A stretch of 64,000 nucleotides of DNA, taken from NCBI RefSeq assembly GCF_910578895.1, contig NZ_CAJTSC010000009.1, positions 1 to 64,000 on the forward strand, written 5' to 3'. Both the position numbers and the translations under genes were made by a program. Positions 25,662-34,746 of the stretch are shown here, one piece after another (position 1 is the first letter of the stretch; every line of letters starts with the position of its first letter). This stretch comes from an uncultured Bacteroides sp. (GTDB taxonomy: Bacteria; Bacteroidota; Bacteroidia; Bacteroidales; Bacteroidaceae). The notes under the pieces are model-generated. The model was not told where the DNA came from, ran no database searches, and saw nothing but the letters and a program-made list of their open reading frames with translations.

Positions 25662-26615
25662 ATGAGAGTCATCGACCTGATAAACAGTAACGAAAAAACA
25701 GCTTTTTCTTTCGAAATATTGCCTCCTCTGAAAGGTACGGGCATTGAAAAGTTGTATGAAACGATAGATACGTTACGGGAATTCGACCCTAAATACATCA
25801 ATATCACCACCCACCGCAGCGAATACGTCTACAAAGACCTGGGCAACGGGCTGTTTCAACGGAACCGGCTTCGCCGCCGTCCGGGAACCGTATCCGTGGC
25901 GGCAGCCATCCAAAACAAATACAACATAACGGTGGTGCCGCACATCCTTTGCAGCGGCTTCAGCCGGGAGGATACCGAATATGTATTGCTCGACCTGCAA
26001 TTCCTGAACATCACCGACCTTTTGGTGCTGCGCGGAGACAAGGCAAAACATGAGTCCGCCTTCACTCCCGAGGGTAACGGCTATCACCATGCCATCGAAC
26101 TGCAAGAGCAAATCAACCAATTCAATAAAGGTATCTTCGTAGACGGTTCCGAAATGAAGATTACCAATACGCCTTTTTCGTACGGGGTAGCCTGCTATCC
26201 GGAAAAGCACGAAGAGGCTCCTAACATTGATACGGACATCTATTGGCTGAAAAAAAAGATGGAGAGCGGTGCGGAATATGCCGTAACCCAGCTCTTCTAC
26301 GACAACCGGAAATACTTCGACTTCGTAGAACGTGCCCGCAAAGCGGGAGTCACTATCCCTATCATACCGGGCATCAAGCCTTTCAAGAAACTGTCGCAAC
26401 TCAGCATGATACCCAAAACGTTCAAAGTGGACTTGCCCGAGGAATTGACAAAGGAAGTATTGAAATGCAAGACCGATGCCGAAGCGCAGCAGGTAGGCAT
26501 CGAATGGTGCGTGCAGCAATGCAGGGAACTGATGGAGCACCACATTCCCAGTATCCACTTCTACTCCATAGGTGCGGTAGACAGCATCAAGGAAGTGGCA
26601 AAACAGATTTATTGA
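25662..26615 (+). CDS. metF: Methylenetetrahydrofolate reductase
   Basis: This 317-residue FAD-dependent TIM-barrel enzyme reduces 5,10-methylene-THF to 5-methyl-THF, the methyl donor for methionine. Signatures seen are FSFEILPPLKGTG with the catalytic Glu, ITTHRSEY, LRGDKA, and the FAD-site region AEYAVTQLFYDNRKYFDFV. Length is normal for bacterial MetF. It has its own promoter and functionally links with metA at 22.4-23.3 kb. Confidence 0.96.
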   Translation: MRVIDLINSNEKTAFSFEILPPLKGTGIEKLYETIDTLREFDPKYINITTHRSEYVYKDLGNGLFQRNRLRRRPGTVSVAAAIQNKYNITVVPHILCSGFSREDTEYVLLDLQFLNITDLLVLRGDKAKHESAFTPEGNGYHHAIELQEQINQFNKGIFVDGSEMKITNTPFSYGVACYPEKHEEAPNIDTDIYWLKKKMESGAEYAVTQLFYDNRKYFDFVERARKAGVTIPIIPGIKPFKKLSQLSMIPKTFKVDLPEELTKEVLKCKTDAEAQQVGIEWCVQQCRELMEHHIPSIHFYSIGAVDSIKEVAKQIY

Positions 26616-26778
26616 CGCATAACAGAGGCAATTCATGAGATGCCCATTCGGTATAAGAATGTATATGCAACGGTTTATATAGCCGTAAAACAGTCCTGTC
26701 AAGTGCTGTAATATTATTTATTAATAAGACCGAGACAACAGCCAAACGCTGTTCCTCGCCAAACCAAATAACGAGACC

Positions 26779-27903
26779 GTGTTTTTCAAAGATGTAATCG
26801 GGCAGGAAGAAGCCAAACAGCGATTGATACAAGAAGTGCAGGAAGGACGCATTCCGCATGCGCAACTGTTCTGCGGTCCGGCAGGAGTAGGAAAACTTCC
26901 GCTGGCTATGGCATACGCCCGTTACCTTTGTTGCCCGAACCGCACGGAAACCGATGCCTGCGGCACGTGCCCCTCGTGTGTGAAGTGGAACAAACTGGTA
27001 CATCCGGACGTACACTTCGTATTCCCCATTGTGAAAAGCGCCAAAGGGAAGAAAGAAGTGTGCGACGACTACATAGCCGACTGGAGACATTTTGTACTGG
27101 GCACCCCCTATTTTTCATTGAATCATTGGCTGAACGAAATGGGAGCTGAAAACGGCCAAGCGATTATCTACGCGAAAGAAAGCGATGAAATTACCCGCAA
27201 GCTCAGCCTGAAATCCAGTGAAGGCGGATACAAAGTGAGCATCGTATGGCTGCCGGAAAAGATGCACGAAGTATGTGCCAACAAATTGCTGAAACTATTG
27301 GAAGAACCGCCCGAGAAAACAATCTTCCTGTTGGTTTCCGAAGCTCCCGAAATGATATTGTCTACCATACTGAGCCGCACGCAACGTTTCAACATCCGTA
27401 AGATAGAGGAAGCGGACATGGCAAATGCGCTGCAACAGAAGTACGGCGTACAGCCGATAGATAGCCAAACTATCGCGCATCTGGCAAACGGAAACTTCAT
27501 CAAGGCATTGGAAACCATCCATCTGAACGAAGAGAACGAACTATTTTTCAATCTGTTCGTCAGCCTGATGCGCTTGTCTTATCAACGGAAGATACGGGAA
27601 ATGAAACAATGGAGCGAGCAACTTGCAGCCATGGGACGCGAACGACAGAAAAACTTCCTGGAATATTGCCAGCGCATGATACGGGAAAACTTCATCTACA
27701 ACCTGCACCGGAAAGAGATGAACTACATGACGTTGCCCGAACAGAACTTCGCCACCCGTTTTGCCCCTTTCGTCAACGAACGTAACGTGATGGGTATTAT
27801 GAACGAGCTCAGCGAAGCACAGATACATATCGAGCAAAATGTGAATGCCCGTATGGTTTTCTTCGACTTTTCACTGAAAATGATTGTACTGCTGAAACAG
27901 TGA
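26779..27903 (+). CDS. holB: DNA polymerase III delta-prime subunit
   Basis: 374 residues; a clamp-loader component. The start is GTG (26779) giving FFKDVIGQEEAKQRL. A Walker-A-like GPAGVGKLPLA (residues 33-43) and the clamp-loader zinc module (C52, C61, C64, C67 in CCPNRTETDACGTCPSC) follow. The delta-prime hallmarks LLKLLEEPPEKTIFLLVSEAP and SRTQRF are present. It is followed by the PSP1 gene and gldH, an order common in Bacteroidetes. Confidence 0.93.
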   Translation: MFFKDVIGQEEAKQRLIQEVQEGRIPHAQLFCGPAGVGKLPLAMAYARYLCCPNRTETDACGTCPSCVKWNKLVHPDVHFVFPIVKSAKGKKEVCDDYIADWRHFVLGTPYFSLNHWLNEMGAENGQAIIYAKESDEITRKLSLKSSEGGYKVSIVWLPEKMHEVCANKLLKLLEEPPEKTIFLLVSEAPEMILSTILSRTQRFNIRKIEEADMANALQQKYGVQPIDSQTIAHLANGNFIKALETIHLNEENELFFNLFVSLMRLSYQRKIREMKQWSEQLAAMGRERQKNFLEYCQRMIRENFIYNLHRKEMNYMTLPEQNFATRFAPFVNERNVMGIMNELSEAQIHIEQNVNARMVFFDFSLKMIVLLKQ

Positions 27904-28014
27904 AAAAGGAGTTATCGCAGGACGGCAGTAATGCCGGACGATGAGACAAAAAGACCAAAGAATAAGATTAAGATAAAGAGAGAAAGAGAATTTGAATTAT
28001 AAAGAAATAAAGAT

Positions 28015-29349
28015 ATGGAATTTAAACTACATAACGGAAGCGGTGGTCTCTGCTGCAAAAGTTGCGGCAGGCAAGACAAGCAACTGAACACCTACGACTG
28101 GCTTGCCGACATACCCGGCAATGCCGAAGAATCGGATATGGTGGAAGTTCAGTTCAAGAATACCCGCAAGGGATATTTCCGCAACAGCAACAAAATTCCT
28201 TTGGAAAAAGGTGACATAGTGGCGGTGGAAGCCACCCCCGGACATGACATAGGCGTAGTGACCCTCACGGGACGGCTTGTCCCGCTACAGATGCGTAAAG
28301 CCAATATCAAGTCGGAAGCGGACATCAAGCGTATCTACCGCAAAGCAAAACAGGTGGATATGGACAAGTATAATGAAGCAAAAGCACGTGAACACAGCAC
28401 GATGATCCGTGCCCGCCAAATAGCCCTCGACCTCAATCTGAACATGAAAATCGGAGATGTGGAGTATCAGGGAGACGGTAACAAGGCAATCTTCTACTAC
28501 ATTGCCGATGAACGTGTGGACTTCCGCCAACTGATCAAGGTACTTGCCGATGCCTTCCATGTACGCATCGAAATGAAACAAATCGGCGCACGTCAGGAAG
28601 CCGGCCGTATCGGCGGTATCGGTCCCTGCGGTCGCGAACTGTGCTGCGCCACCTGGATGACATCGTTTGTCTCCGTTTCAACCAGCGCCGCACGTTTTCA
28701 GGATATCTCATTGAACCCGCAAAAGCTTGCCGGGCAATGTGCCAAACTGAAATGTTGCCTCAACTACGAGGTAGACTGCTATGTAGAAGCACAAAAACGG
28801 TTGCCTTCCAAAGAGATTGAATTGGAAACCAAAGACGGTGTTTTCTACTTCTTCAAAGCCGATATCCTCAGCAACCAGATAACCTACTCCACGGACAAGA
28901 GCATTCCTGCCAATCTGATTACAATCAGCGGAAGACGGGCTTTCGAAGTCATCGGTCTGAACAAGAAAGGTATCAAACCGGAAAGCTTGCAGGAAGATGC
29001 CCGCCGCACCGAGCCCAAAAAACCGGTAGACTTGCTGGAACAGGAAAGCCTGACCCGTTTCGACCGTAACCGTAAGAACAAAAACAGTGGCGAGGGAAAC
29101 AACGGCAACAATGGCGGCAACCGCAACAAGAAGAAGAAAAAGAGTCCGAACAACCGGCCGCAGCAAGGTGGCGAACAGCCTGCCGCTCCGCAGCAGCCCA
29201 AGCAACCTAAGCAGCAGGGAGACGACAAACGTCCGCAAGGAGAAGAGAGACGCCCGCAACGGAACAACAACCGTAAGCGTCCTCAGAACAATAAACCCAA
29301 ATCCCAAGGCGATAAACCTGTTCAAAATGACAAACCGGTTCGAGAATAA
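28015..29349 (+). CDS. PSP1-domain protein, RicT-like
   Basis: 444 residues. A Cys-rich N-terminus (CCKSCG) leads into the PSP1 core (about 35-300) with RQEAGRIGGIGPCGRELCCATWM and QCAKLKCCLNYE, the cysteine pattern of RicT/YaaT, which in Bacillus binds an Fe-S cluster as part of the Ric complex affecting RNase Y. The last 100 residues are a low-complexity tail rich in Asn, Lys, Gln and Pro, likely disordered and possibly RNA-binding. The final 23 bp overlap gldH. The function in Bacteroides is not established. Confidence 0.88.
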   Translation: MEFKLHNGSGGLCCKSCGRQDKQLNTYDWLADIPGNAEESDMVEVQFKNTRKGYFRNSNKIPLEKGDIVAVEATPGHDIGVVTLTGRLVPLQMRKANIKSEADIKRIYRKAKQVDMDKYNEAKAREHSTMIRARQIALDLNLNMKIGDVEYQGDGNKAIFYYIADERVDFRQLIKVLADAFHVRIEMKQIGARQEAGRIGGIGPCGRELCCATWMTSFVSVSTSAARFQDISLNPQKLAGQCAKLKCCLNYEVDCYVEAQKRLPSKEIELETKDGVFYFFKADILSNQITYSTDKSIPANLITISGRRAFEVIGLNKKGIKPESLQEDARRTEPKKPVDLLEQESLTRFDRNRKNKNSGEGNNGNNGGNRNKKKKKSPNNRPQQGGEQPAAPQQPKQPKQQGDDKRPQGEERRPQRNNNRKRPQNNKPKSQGDKPVQNDKPVRE

Positions 29350-29812
29350 AATAGCGTTCCTGAAATCTATCATACTGCTGTTTATCGTAGGCGCAATGGG
29401 TGCTTGCGATAAACAGACCGTATATCACACGTTTCAATCCGTCCCGCAGGGGGGATGGAAACGGCAGGACACGCTGTTTTTCCATGTCATGGTCCCCGAT
29501 TCGCAAACTTACTACAAACTGACCGTAGAAATCCGTAACCGTAACACCTATCCTTATCAGAATATTAACTTATCCGTTGGCTACGATGGTCCGGGAGTGA
29601 AAAAAACGCAGGCGGACACACTAAAAGCAGTGCTGGCGAATGAAGAAGGCGTCTGGCAAGGAGACGGTTGGGGCGGATTATACCAATCTGCATTCTCCGC
29701 CGGCAGCGTCAAAATAGAGCAACCCGGGGAGTACCTCTTCAAAGTGGCATACACACTGCCCGATGACACGCTGCCCGGCATCAACGATGTGGGAATCAAA
29801 TTGCAGCGATAG
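29327..29812 (+). CDS. gldH: Gliding-motility-type lipoprotein GldH
   Basis: 161 residues. The lipobox is FIVGAMGAC with C27, then TVYHTFQSVPQGGWKRQDTLFF, the GldH family signature, and a beta-rich domain ending LPGINDVGIKLQR. GldH is required for gliding in Flavobacterium, but orthologs persist in non-motile Bacteroides, where the role is unknown. The ATG at 29327 lies inside the end of the PSP1 gene (23-bp overlap), so the two are probably translationally coupled. Confidence 0.93.
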   Translation: MTNRFENKIAFLKSIILLFIVGAMGACDKQTVYHTFQSVPQGGWKRQDTLFFHVMVPDSQTYYKLTVEIRNRNTYPYQNINLSVGYDGPGVKKTQADTLKAVLANEEGVWQGDGWGGLYQSAFSAGSVKIEQPGEYLFKVAYTLPDDTLPGINDVGIKLQR

Positions 29813-29840
29813 CATTAATCCAAGTAACAAGATATAATAA

Positions 29841-29900
29841 CCAAGACTTGTTCTGACAGTTCCATACTATCGTACAAGAAACTGCCAAAATAAATCTTGG
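29841..29900. terminator. Bidirectional hairpin between gldH and the OmpA-family gene
   Basis: CCAAGA (29841-29846) pairs with TCTTGG (29895-29900), enclosing the further complementary words CTTGT/ACAAG and ACAGTT/AACTG. Convergent gene ends make termination the likely role. Confidence 0.5.
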
Positions 29901-29910
29901 CTATCACAGT

Positions 29911-31116
29911 TTACGGAATATAGTTCCAATAATCCGTATTAGTAATTACTTCAACTATAATTTTCCGGTCACCTCTTCTTATTTGGTCGGATGCGGTCTC
30001 CGACGCATACGAGATTTTCTTGCCCACTCCTCTGGATTTTAAGACAGCTGCCGGAACTCCTTTCTTAATCAGCGCGTCAACCACCGCTGCCGCACGTTTC
30101 TCCGACAGTCTATGATTGTATTCGGACGAACCTTTCGCATCAGCATAGCCGGTTATCAGAAATTTGCACGAGCTATTGTCTTTCATTAACCTTGCTATTT
30201 TATCAATGACTGCCATAGATTCCGTTGTAAGTGTCCACTTATCGAAGTCGAATGAAATGTCATCAAACAATCTCCATTGATTCCTGTCCGGAGTTGTCTT
30301 CTCCACCACCTTTTCTATGACGACAGGCTTTTCCACAATATTCTCTACGGTTCTTTCCCGATACAGGATTTCCGGTTGTGGCTTTTTCGACTTACCTCCT
30401 ATGCGCCACATCAGACGTACACTTCCTTGCCAGGCATTGGCGACATGCCTGTAAGGCATGACCAGATAATCTGCTTGCAGCCCCAGCCCGAAACGGTCAT
30501 TCAGCCACATATTTACACCCGCTCCTAATGAAACCGGTATCAGATGTTTCTTGTCCGCTCCGTCTTTGTTATAGTCATTGGTAAAATTCCAGCCCATCTC
30601 TTCCTCATCGAACTTTTCAAGACCATTGTAGGCAATCGAAAAATTCTTGTACATGTAATTGACACCGACCCGCAGGAAAGGATCAATATAGGGTGAGTGG
30701 AAATATTCGCCGAGCCTCCATTGCAGCCCTATCCCCGCCATGCCTATCCACCGGGATTCCTTACCGTTATATACCGGATCTCTCGCATATTGCACTTCTC
30801 CCTGCATATCCAGGTAGAAATGTTCGTTCAATTCACGTGCGGCATAAAGCTGTCCGCCGAAAAGCATTTCTTTCATACTCGTTTCCACATTATATCCGCC
30901 TTTGCTGTTTTTATAAAACCCTATCACGTTAAAACGAGTCATCTGCAATCCCGTCACACCGATTCCTATTTCCCATGCTTTTTTCTCATGTATTCCACGG
31001 GAACCGTTTCCATCTCCGGAAATCCCGAGAGTTTCCTGGGCATGAATGCACGTTTCTCCACATGTCATAAGCCCCAAAAACATCACAAATGATATATAAA
31101 CAATTCTTGTTTTCAT
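29911..31116 (-). CDS. OmpA-family outer-membrane protein
   Basis: 401 residues. A signal peptide ends near CIHAQ (residue 27). An outer-membrane beta-barrel domain (about 45-245) contains YAARELNEHFYLDMQGEVQYARD and VSLGAGVNMWLNDRFGLGLQADY in pieces. A short linker rich in Val/Glu (NIVEKPVVIEKVVEK) precedes a C-terminal OmpA peptidoglycan-binding domain (ISFDFDKWTL, ITGYADAKGSSEYNHRLSEKRA). It lies 18 bp after the collagen-like lipoprotein gene, so the two are probably made together; the barrel could anchor or display the lipoprotein, which is inference. Confidence 0.9.
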   Translation of the reverse strand: MKTRIVYISFVMFLGLMTCGETCIHAQETLGISGDGNGSRGIHEKKAWEIGIGVTGLQMTRFNVIGFYKNSKGGYNVETSMKEMLFGGQLYAARELNEHFYLDMQGEVQYARDPVYNGKESRWIGMAGIGLQWRLGEYFHSPYIDPFLRVGVNYMYKNFSIAYNGLEKFDEEEMGWNFTNDYNKDGADKKHLIPVSLGAGVNMWLNDRFGLGLQADYLVMPYRHVANAWQGSVRLMWRIGGKSKKPQPEILYRERTVENIVEKPVVIEKVVEKTTPDRNQWRLFDDISFDFDKWTLTTESMAVIDKIARLMKDNSSCKFLITGYADAKGSSEYNHRLSEKRAAAVVDALIKKGVPAAVLKSRGVGKKISYASETASDQIRRGDRKIIVEVITNTDYWNYIP

Positions 31117-31134
31117 TATTTCTATTCTTTATAG

Positions 31135-33930
31135 TTAAGGTTCGTAAATAACATTGGGTATCGCGAAAGTCGTATCACCGTTGTATCTTTCAATATAGAA
31201 GGCGTTCGTTCCTCCGGCTTTCGCCTTTAAAGTTCCTATTTTCAATTCGTTGTAAAAAACATAGGCATTGGAAGAAGCAGTCTCTATTGTAATCACCGCA
31301 TTCAGGAACGGACCCAGCACCCTATATGCCGGTTCATTAAAAGACGATGACTTGTTTGAGCTTGTAGCTTCCTGGCTTCCCTGTGAGGAGGAATATTTGA
31401 ACTTGACATACGCAACCTTCAGCGGTTCCATTTCAGCTTCCGTATACAATGCCGCTTCCACATATTCCGGCTTATCCGTATCCTTTACTGTTGTAAAACT
31501 GTTTGACTTATAGATTTTAGCCATATCTACGTTCGAATAGTCCAGCTCCCCTTCCGCATAGGAGAAAGAAGGCTCATCGCCCCCGATAAACGTTTTCAGC
31601 TTGATTGTTTTGAGCGTAGGTCCCATCTGATAAGGAGGCAGAAAGGCAGTACCGTTCCATAAGATAGACTCTCCGTAGTAGGATGCCGCACTCTTCACCG
31701 TATAGTAGACATTGCTTCCGTCCCAGAAATTATCCCAATTGTTCTTGTAGTTGCCATTATTCCGTATTACGGGGCGATATGTTTCCAAACAGATATAGGA
31801 ATATACATTCCCACTGGTGGAAACACCTGTGTTTCCATTTATTTTTTTGTCAGTAAGAATACTTGCGGGATTTTCCTTGTCCCTCACCTGATAGGCTTCT
31901 AACGTTCTGACGAAGTTAGGCAGATAAGTCGGCAGTTGTTTCCATTCATCATCCGGATTCATCTTCCTTTGAATATCAAAATAAATCCTTTGATAACCAT
32001 AATTCAGATATGACCCGTATTTACTAAGCTTGATTCTCATGCGGATACGGTTGGGCACATACGTGTTCATTGCCGACTCTTTGGGAGTTCCGCCGGCTAT
32101 GGTGACACTTTTTGTCTTTCCCCACCGTGCATCCACTGCCTGAATTTCCGGCAAATCTTCTTTGGGAACAATAAACTTGCCTTCGCTGTCTGCCGTGTAT
32201 TCCTTTTCCGGAGCAATACCCGGCATTCCCTTTACCACCGCTCCCGGTGCAACCTGCCCCTTCTCGTCATATACGGTATAACGTACGCCACCATCGGTCG
32301 TGCGGACATATTCCCCAAATTCCGGTTGGGAATATTCAGCGATTACATTCGGAACACCATAGACGACCGTGACTTCCACCCCCGGCTTTCCCGGTTCACC
32401 GGGTTTTCCGTCAGTCCCGTCCGTGCCGTCTTCGCCGTCCTTTCCGCGCAGATAACTGTAAAAGTCATCCAGGGTATTTTTATCACAATCCCATTTTCCT
32501 CCTGTTTTGTAATCCAATATCGGATTATCCGTACCACAACGTTTCGCGAGGTCCTCTTTCCAAAGTTGGTATGCCGATAACCCGTCTGTGCCGTCTTCTC
32601 CGTCATCACCTGCCAGGAAACTGTAGAAATCAAGTTCCGAGACTTTATCTGAAGGCCATTTTTCACCGGGTTTGTGCGGATTGTCCAATTGTCCTGTTAC
32701 CGCTGTCGATTTCCACAAGTCATAGGCAGACTGTCCGTTTTTACCATCATCTCCCGACAAGTAGTCGTAGAAGTCCGACATGGTGATTTTATCCGTTGGC
32801 CATGCAGTTCCGTCCTTGCCGGTAATTTTCCCGGCTTTTACATCCTCCAGCCACAATTCATACGCTGAAGCACCTGCCGAACCGTCTTTTCCACTCGTTC
32901 CTTTTGCCGGGACATTCGTGTCCGTATCTCCTAACCACCAATTACCGTTTTCACCAATATAGGGTGACTCTCCCGACAAGCCGTCATCGCCCTTTTCTCC
33001 TTGCGCCTTTACACCGGTGTTGGTTTCGCCAATCCACCAGTAACCATCCTTGATGCTCGGGGTTACGCCATCTTCACCCTTATCTCCTTTTTCTCCTTGT
33101 GCGGCAATGCCTGTATCGGTTTCGCCAATCCACCAATTACCGTCTTTTATGACCGGTGTCTCTCCATCTTTTCCTTTTGCCGGTATTTGGGTATCTGTGT
33201 CTCCCAACCACCAGTTGCCGTTGTTTCCGACATAAGGAGTAAGACCGTCATCACCTTTTTCACCCTTGGCTGACACTCCCGTATCTGTAGAACCGACATA
33301 CCAGTTTCCATTAGCACCTACATGGGGTGTTATTCCGTCTACGCCGTCCTTTCCCTTGAGGTACATAAAGAAGTCGCTCTGAGTTATCTGGTCTTTCGGC
33401 CAGTCTACTTCTTCTTGTGCCACCATCTGTTTCCAAAGTTCATAAGCGGACATGCCGTCCTTACCGTCAAGACCGTCCCTGCCGGCTGCCTTTATTCCGG
33501 TATCCTGGTTGCCAATCCACCAATTGCCGTTTTCGCCGACATGAGGAGTTTGCCCGTCCCTGCCGGTAAGAAAGTCCCAGAAATCTTTTTCCGAATTTTT
33601 GGAAGCAGGCCATGTCTGTTCGGGGTTGTGCGGATCAGCCACATCCCCGTTTGCAATGAACTCTTTCCACAATTGATAGGATGAGAGACCGTCTTCTCCC
33701 TTATCTCCTTTTTCACCCTTGATGTAAACAAGGAAATCCGTCAGTTCGGTTTTATCTTTTGGCCAATCAATATTTCCCGCCACTACTTCTTCTTTCCACA
33801 AGTCGTATGCGGATTTGCCATCGTCTCCTTTAGGTCCTTTCGGTAATTCAAAGTTCATGTCACTACATGAGATTACTAATAGCCACGACAGCATTAGTAA
33901 AAAACAGGTATTTATTCTTTTAAGGTTCAT
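31135..33930 (-). CDS. Modular collagen-like surface lipoprotein
   Basis: 931 residues. Lipobox LLVISC (C22). From residue 31 to about 535 it is built from two alternating modules joined by short Gly-X-Y linkers such as GPKGDDGKS and GEKGDKGEDG. Module A (about 40 residues) carries SAYELWK...WP.DK...DFY.YL.G; module B (about 28) carries TPhVG.NGNWWIG.TDTGI.A.G. I count six of each, in the order A-A-B-A-B-B-B-B-B-A-A-A. The C-terminal 400 residues (VEVTVVYGVPNVIAEYSQPE onward) are non-repetitive and beta-rich. Likely a long surface stalk with a distal domain; function unknown. Confidence 0.82.
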   Translation of the reverse strand: MNLKRINTCFLLMLSWLLVISCSDMNFELPKGPKGDDGKSAYDLWKEEVVAGNIDWPKDKTELTDFLVYIKGEKGDKGEDGLSSYQLWKEFIANGDVADPHNPEQTWPASKNSEKDFWDFLTGRDGQTPHVGENGNWWIGNQDTGIKAAGRDGLDGKDGMSAYELWKQMVAQEEVDWPKDQITQSDFFMYLKGKDGVDGITPHVGANGNWYVGSTDTGVSAKGEKGDDGLTPYVGNNGNWWLGDTDTQIPAKGKDGETPVIKDGNWWIGETDTGIAAQGEKGDKGEDGVTPSIKDGYWWIGETNTGVKAQGEKGDDGLSGESPYIGENGNWWLGDTDTNVPAKGTSGKDGSAGASAYELWLEDVKAGKITGKDGTAWPTDKITMSDFYDYLSGDDGKNGQSAYDLWKSTAVTGQLDNPHKPGEKWPSDKVSELDFYSFLAGDDGEDGTDGLSAYQLWKEDLAKRCGTDNPILDYKTGGKWDCDKNTLDDFYSYLRGKDGEDGTDGTDGKPGEPGKPGVEVTVVYGVPNVIAEYSQPEFGEYVRTTDGGVRYTVYDEKGQVAPGAVVKGMPGIAPEKEYTADSEGKFIVPKEDLPEIQAVDARWGKTKSVTIAGGTPKESAMNTYVPNRIRMRIKLSKYGSYLNYGYQRIYFDIQRKMNPDDEWKQLPTYLPNFVRTLEAYQVRDKENPASILTDKKINGNTGVSTSGNVYSYICLETYRPVIRNNGNYKNNWDNFWDGSNVYYTVKSAASYYGESILWNGTAFLPPYQMGPTLKTIKLKTFIGGDEPSFSYAEGELDYSNVDMAKIYKSNSFTTVKDTDKPEYVEAALYTEAEMEPLKVAYVKFKYSSSQGSQEATSSNKSSSFNEPAYRVLGPFLNAVITIETASSNAYVFYNELKIGTLKAKAGGTNAFYIERYNGDTTFAIPNVIYEP

Positions 33931-34746
33931 ATACGCTAAATGTTAATTGAATTGTGAATCTTTAAGTATCGGTTAAAATAAGCGGCTTGCAAAACACAGC
34001 CGTTGCAGATAACACCCCCAAACGGAGTATGAACATTTCCTTGCCATATTCATCCGTGGGTAATTCTTGCGATAAGTAAAAATGATACACGGATGATTGG
34101 TACGAACAACAAAAAACATTTTCATTATTATTACAAGGAATTGTGTAAAATAGTACTCGAAGCCTTTAGAAATACATATACTTCGATTACCCGTCTATAC
34201 CGTTTCTTGACATAAGAACGAAAAACAACACGTGTCATGACAAAAAACAACTGTACATTTTAAAAAGTTTGGCACTCAATATCGCCGTTCAGATTGGCAG
34301 AAGCAATTAATGTTAAAACACCCACATACTGCAATATCAGCATAATATGTTTTTGGCTTATATGGGAAAATAACGAAAGACATGGTTGTATCGATTATTA
34401 CAATGCATAATCGGTCTTTGCCTGCCGTTCCAGACCTGACAGGCACGAACCGAAGCGAGCAACCGAAACAAAGGCTACCGGTATATAATTAATATAATAG
34501 ATATCAATATATTGAATAAACCGGAACGTGCGTACCGGATATCTATATGAATGTGAAAGAAGATATTCTTATAAGAAAACAATAGTCGATAGGAAAATGA
34601 TTTATTGTCAAAATACCGAAAGCAGCCACACATGAATTCCGAAAAATGCAATCCGTTCCTGACGATTTGCACTTCTTCTCCCTTGTTGACGTTTTTTTAT
34701 ATTGAAAATCAACCGTCAACCCAACTACAACAAGCTAAGAGACATA
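33931..34746. other. 816-bp AT-rich intergenic region
   Basis: No supported gene. It lies upstream of the collagen-like lipoprotein gene and downstream of rodA. An inverted repeat TCATCCGTG (34050-34058) / CACGGATGA (34088-34096) and a hairpin GCCTGCC/GACAGGC (34420-34444) are visible. I could not find a clear minus-strand TAnnTTTG box. The paired arms are too short to call an invertible promoter. Confidence 0.55.

Noticed and set aside
27951..27990. Purine hexamer run AAGAAT, AAGATT, AAGATA, AAGAGA before the PSP1 gene
   Set aside because: Short and purine-rich; may simply be an A-rich translation-initiation region.
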